Source of the DNA: Bacteroidaceae bacterium
GTDB taxonomy: Bacteria > Bacteroidota > Bacteroidia > Bacteroidales > Bacteroidaceae
Direction of reading: 5' to 3'
Assembly: GCA_900772575.1 (NCBI GenBank)
Contig: CAAHEN010000118.1
Coordinates: forward strand, 1-16,766
Length of the DNA stretch: 16,766 nt
Below are positions 13,978 to 16,766 of the stretch, piece by piece. The notes beneath the pieces are model-generated. The model did no database searches. It was not told the origin of the DNA and saw nothing but the letters and a program-made list of their open reading frames with translations. Positions within the stretch are counted from its first letter, which is position 1. Every line of letters begins with the position of its first letter. The position numbers and the translations under genes were made by a program.

Positions 13978-16242
13978 ATGGCAGCATTACAAACACTTAG
14001 AAACAAACCGGCACTACTGATGTCAGTAATCGGCGGCGCCCTTTTGCTCTTCATTGTCACGCTAACCGACCTCAACTCATGCTCTCGCCCAAACGTCGAA
14101 GCTGAGGTCAATGGCAAGGAACTCACATACGAAGACTTCGAACAGCAAGTCAGCAGCGAAGAGAACCTTGAAACGCTCCTTACGGGCGGTATCACGGACA
14201 GTCGTAAGGATGAGATTCGTCAAGCCACATGGACACGCTTCCTGCAGGCACAAATTATAGACAAGGAAGCTGACAAACTCGGTGTCGTAGCCACGAAGGA
14301 GGACATTCAGAACGCGCTTTCCAGCGTCACCCCCCAGCAGCTCCAGCAGATCGCACAGATGATGCAGAGCGGACAGGGCAGCCTCAACAATATCACCTAT
14401 GCCCAAAAGATCATGCTCCTCATGGCCAACTATATGGGACAGCCTTCGGTTGAAGCCTACAAGCAGTTCATGAAGTCAGTAGATCAGCAAATCGCCCAGT
14501 TCCAGAAGCAGGATCCCCAATCAGCCGAGATGCTCAGCAATCTCAAGCAAGCCTGCCTCTATTGCGAAAGCCGCATTCCCGATGAAGTCCGCATCAACAA
14601 ATACATGGGACTACTGGCACAAGGGGCCATTTCAAATCCGGTTTCGGCCAAGATGACATTTGAAGACAACAGCACAACACTCAACGTTGACATCGCATCC
14701 ATCCCCTACTCTTCGGTGGCCGACAAAGACATCAAAATCACAGATGCCGACCTCAAGGCCAAGTATGAAGAATGCAAGGAACTCTTCCGCATCAACAATG
14801 AGACGCGTGATCTGAAACTCATCGATGTCACAGTCACTGCCAGCGCAAAGGATCAGGCCAAGATTTTCAATGACGTGAAGGCGCTAGAGGACACGCTCCG
14901 CAAAGCCAGCACCCCAGAAGCCGTTGAGAACATCATGCGCGGTGCTTCAAAGAATGCCCTCAGCTACAACAATGTCTATGTCCCCAAGGAAACCTACACA
15001 CAGAGCAACCTCAACGACGTCGTAGCGGCCATAGACTCACTCAGTGTCGGTGCAGTCAGCAAGACCCGTGTTGAAGCGCGGGATCAAAATGGCATCCAGT
15101 ATATCGCCACGTACAAGATAGTCGGTGTCAAGACAACACCGGACTCCATGCAAATCAGCCAATTCGCTGTAGACACGAAGAGCATGGCTGAGCAGATCAT
15201 CGCGGCTGTCAAAGGTGGCAGCACACTCAGCGCTGAAGCAAAGAAGCATGACGATCTGGTCAAGAAATATGGCCTTAAGGGTGATACAACGTGGAATGCA
15301 ACGAAGTACTACGTCGAGGCCAAAGTGGCCAAGGGTGACACTGCCTCCAGCACCTATACGGACATCTGCCAGATTCCTACAGGCACCACCGCTTACTATA
15401 CCGTCAGCAACCAGCAGACTGGCCAGCCCATCTACGTCATCACAAGCGTTCTGAGCACAAAGAGCCCCTCCGCCAAATACAATGTTGCAGCCGTGAAGTA
15501 CCCCATTACCTTCTCCAATGAGACCAAGAGCGAAAAGCGTCGCGCCCTCGACGATTTCCTTGCAAAGAACAAGACGCTCGACGCCATAGAGAAGAATGCA
15601 CCGAAAGCCGGCTACACGCTTATCGACCGCCCGAACTTCAGCACCAGTGATGCCATGGACGTGCGTTACAGCATCGGAGGCGAAGGTGCCAAACAGGCTT
15701 TCATTTGGGCGTTCGACGATGCCAAAGCAGGCAATGTATCCCAAGTCTTCGAATGCGGCAAGGAGAGCGAGCAGCTTTTGGTTGTTGCCGTGGCTGGAAT
15801 CAACGATGGCAGCTATCGCAAATGGGACAGCCCAAGCGTAAAGGCGCAGCTCGAGACCCTCGTCATGATCGACAAGAAGGCTGACAAGATTCTGTCTACG
15901 GTCAAGAACATCAAGAACTTCGCTGCGGCAAAGGCTGTAAAGGGCGCAGACGTCACAAGCCAGCCGGCCCTTCCCCTCGGTCAGATTATAAACTATGAGC
16001 CCACCTTGGCCGGTGCCATCGAGCGTACGAAGAAGGGACAGTTCACCGGGGCCGTCAAGGGAGTAAGTTCTGTGTATATGGTACAGGTGAACGACAAGAC
16101 CCTGACAGGCACTTACAACGACCAGATGGCCCGCATGACGGCAGCCCGTATGACGCTCAATCAGATTTTCGGACAGCAGAACAGCATCTTCGATGCCCTG
16201 CTGAACAGTGCCAAGATCACAGACAAACGCTATAAGTTCTAA
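13978..16242 (+). CDS. PpiD/SurA-like periplasmic foldase (peptidylprolyl isomerase family)
   Basis: A 754-residue inner-membrane-anchored periplasmic protein. The N-terminus has a short cytoplasmic basic segment, one transmembrane helix (about 13-30), then the SurA_N/PpiD-type start EVNGKELTYEDF (43-54) and a long helical chaperone region rich in Gln (about 55-215). Homologues assist folding of secreted and outer-membrane proteins. The middle region (about 270-400), where a parvulin domain is expected, lacks the usual parvulin marks (RHI near its start, GGDLGW, and a C-terminal GYHI). Chaperone function is therefore better supported than isomerase activity. The C-terminal half resembles further degenerate repeats, and the length is normal for Bacteroidales PpiD-like proteins as I recall them. 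It follows lptC by 160 bases with its own -7 element and is closed by the hairpin at 16287-16324. Its neighbours are also envelope-biogenesis genes. Confidence 0.85.
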   Translation: MAALQTLRNKPALLMSVIGGALLLFIVTLTDLNSCSRPNVEAEVNGKELTYEDFEQQVSSEENLETLLTGGITDSRKDEIRQATWTRFLQAQIIDKEADKLGVVATKEDIQNALSSVTPQQLQQIAQMMQSGQGSLNNITYAQKIMLLMANYMGQPSVEAYKQFMKSVDQQIAQFQKQDPQSAEMLSNLKQACLYCESRIPDEVRINKYMGLLAQGAISNPVSAKMTFEDNSTTLNVDIASIPYSSVADKDIKITDADLKAKYEECKELFRINNETRDLKLIDVTVTASAKDQAKIFNDVKALEDTLRKASTPEAVENIMRGASKNALSYNNVYVPKETYTQSNLNDVVAAIDSLSVGAVSKTRVEARDQNGIQYIATYKIVGVKTTPDSMQISQFAVDTKSMAEQIIAAVKGGSTLSAEAKKHDDLVKKYGLKGDTTWNATKYYVEAKVAKGDTASSTYTDICQIPTGTTAYYTVSNQQTGQPIYVITSVLSTKSPSAKYNVAAVKYPITFSNETKSEKRRALDDFLAKNKTLDAIEKNAPKAGYTLIDRPNFSTSDAMDVRYSIGGEGAKQAFIWAFDDAKAGNVSQVFECGKESEQLLVVAVAGINDGSYRKWDSPSVKAQLETLVMIDKKADKILSTVKNIKNFAAAKAVKGADVTSQPALPLGQIINYEPTLAGAIERTKKGQFTGAVKGVSSVYMVQVNDKTLTGTYNDQMARMTAARMTLNQIFGQQNSIFDALLNSAKITDKRYKF

Positions 16243-16286
16243 GCCCACAAGATAAGGCTTACGACACTGAAAGCATATTCTTTTTA

Positions 16287-16324
16287 TGCGCCCGCTCCAC
16301 AGACGTTCAAGTGAAGCGGGCGCA
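16287..16324 (+). terminator. Terminator after the foldase gene
   Basis: TGCGCCCGCT (16287-16296) pairs perfectly with AGCGGGCGCA (16315-16324) around an 18-base loop, and is followed by ATTTCTAT. It lies 44 bases after the stop codon. On the other strand the stem is followed by an A/T-rich stretch (ATAAAAAGAATA), not a T-tract, so it should act on plus-strand transcripts. Confidence 0.7.
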
Positions 16325-16357
16325 ATTTCTATACATGACCCTACCATATCCAGCTAG

Positions 16358-16390
16358 GTTCGGCATTCGAGGTGGCCGGCCATGCCGAAC
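16358..16390. repeat. Stem with palindromic loop
   Basis: GTTCGGCA (16358-16365) pairs with TGCCGAAC (16383-16390). The loop contains the perfect 10-base palindrome TGGCCGGCCA (16373-16382), directly against the second arm. A third pairing, GAGGTG with CACCTC further on, is also possible. Such overlapping dyads suit a protein-binding site or a structured RNA, but no function can be assigned. Confidence 0.5.
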
Positions 16391-16439
16391 ACGGTTCGCA
16401 CCTCATCTTTCGATGCAACCAATTCTTGTCACTCGGAAC

Positions 16440-16457
16440 TATTGCTGTCCGGTAAAA
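16440..16457 (+). repeat. Inner 18-base motif, right copy (TATTGCTGTCCGGTAAAA)
   Basis: This matches the minus strand of 398-415 at 17 of 18 positions. It lies 194 bases inside the right repeat arm, as the left copy lies 211 bases inside the left arm, in the same relative orientation. It is therefore likely to be the inner end of the same repeat unit. Confidence 0.75.
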
Positions 16458-16523
16458 TCATGAAAGCCCAAAATCCCAGTCCAAAGTCATTGTGACGCAG
16501 GTTTCGGACTAGAATTTTTATGT

Positions 16524-16587
16524 CCCAAGCCCCTCTCAGCAAACAAGGAGAGCTCCGGCGGACTGTTTGCGGCGTTTTGTGCTTGGG
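16524..16587. other. Nested two-stem structure, possible structured RNA
   Basis: CCCAAGC (16524-16530) pairs with GCTTGGG (16581-16587). After internal loops of 8 and 10 bases, GCAAACA (16539-16545) pairs with TGTTTGC (16564-16570). The apical part carries GAGAGCTCC, itself partly self-complementary. The stem-internal-loop-stem form is symmetric. The first stem lies just outside the end of the minus-strand 59-codon frame, so it could equally be a transcript end for the repeat. Confidence 0.45.
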
Positions 16588-16651
16588 GCTCGCACTAACT
16601 TAAATCTTCTTTGCGGTTGACGAGGCCGTGATGATCGAGGTAGCTTGGCGG

Positions 16652-16766
16652 CCCCATAATATAGCACCGCGCCACCCGTCGCTTCACTTTTTTGCCCCAA
16701 TTGCCCAAACGGCACATTAACCTCTTTAACCTTCAGGCGGATTCGGAATGTTAAAGCGGGACTTCA
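16652..16766 (-). repeat. Right arm of 115-base dispersed inverted repeat
   Basis: The reverse complement of this segment matches 72-186 at 107 of 115 positions with no gap. It reaches the last base of the window and so may continue outside. Inward of 16652 the two copies have no clear similarity until the inner 18-base motif. Minus-strand small frames starting at 16717 (ATG) and 16715 (GTG) run through it and continue inward to 16595 and 16536. Confidence 0.9.

Larger units (their letters stand above)
16243..16766. other. Non-coding, dyad-rich right flank
   Basis: After the foldase stop there are 524 bases without a convincing gene. They hold the terminator (16287-16324), an 8-base stem with a palindromic loop (16358-16390), the inner 18-base motif (16440-16457), a weak stem (16478-16510), a nested two-stem structure (16524-16587), and the right arm of the 115-base repeat (16652-16766). 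Two small minus-strand frames, 16595-16717 (40 codons from ATG) and 16536-16715 (59 codons from GTG), run through the repeat and are judged doubtful as genes. Confidence 0.65.

Noticed and set aside
15037..16347. 436-codon open frame on the minus strand opposite the foldase gene
   Set aside because: It lies wholly antisense to a well-supported gene and through its terminator. Its translation shows no domain, signal or family motif, and long antisense frames are expected with this codon use.
16524..16587. Integron attC-like site
   Set aside because: It has two spaced stems, but I cannot identify core-site sequences, and there is no integrase or cassette array.
1..16766. CRISPR array, tRNA, rRNA or prophage
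   Set aside because: No regularly spaced repeats, cloverleaf with CCA-type end, rRNA-like sequence or phage genes were seen on either strand.
72..16766. The whole 16-kb block as a composite transposon
   Set aside because: The content is core housekeeping genes with native-looking promoters, there is no transposase, and the repeat modules look like independent insertions at both sides.

Overview
This window looks like chromosome from a Bacteroidota species, most likely of the Prevotellaceae. Four things point there. Three promoters fit the Bacteroidota pattern (TAnnTTTG near -7, TTTG 19 bases upstream), and others fit it partly. Start codons mostly lack Shine-Dalgarno sequences. The gene families are Bacteroidales-type: a FucP/GluP-like sugar transporter, a long LysS, a periplasmic DPP IV, LptC as a lipoprotein and a PpiD-like foldase. 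A small ORF in the flanking repeat also resembles, from memory, recurrent Prevotella hypothetical proteins. No phage, CRISPR, tRNA, rRNA or transposase gene is visible.

Layout. Bases 1-422 are non-coding, rich in inverted repeats, and hold one arm of a long inverted repeat. Bases 423-4268 (minus strand) are a galactose-use cluster, transcribed galM, then an MFS sugar transporter, then galK, from a promoter upstream of galM. Bases 4542-7388 (minus) are lysS followed by gpsA, with a consensus promoter before lysS. A 373-base divergent intergenic region follows. Bases 7762-10659 (plus) are a small lipoprotein gene and a dipeptidyl peptidase IV gene. Bases 10865-13817 (plus) are coaX, an outer-membrane protein gene and lptC; the last two overlap by ATGA. 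Bases 13978-16242 (plus) are a PpiD/SurA-like foldase gene with its own promoter, followed by a strong hairpin terminator. Bases 16325-16766 are again non-coding, full of dyads, and hold the second repeat arm.

How the genes fit together. GalM supplies alpha-galactose, the transporter imports hexose and GalK phosphorylates it. LysS (translation) and GpsA (glycerol-3-phosphate for phospholipids) are housekeeping. The right half is centred on coenzyme A supply and the cell envelope: CoaX, a beta-barrel protein, the LPS-transport protein LptC and a periplasmic foldase, with a periplasmic protease upstream.

The most unusual observation is that the gene block is bracketed by a mirrored two-part module. 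Each side has an outer 115-base repeat (107/115 identical, inverted), a diverged middle of about 200 bases, and an inner 18-base motif (17/18 identical, inverted), in the same order and with similar spacing. This looks like two copies of a dispersed repeat family with conserved ends and a variable core. I found no clear sign of a new protein-coding system; the coding part is ordinary core genome.
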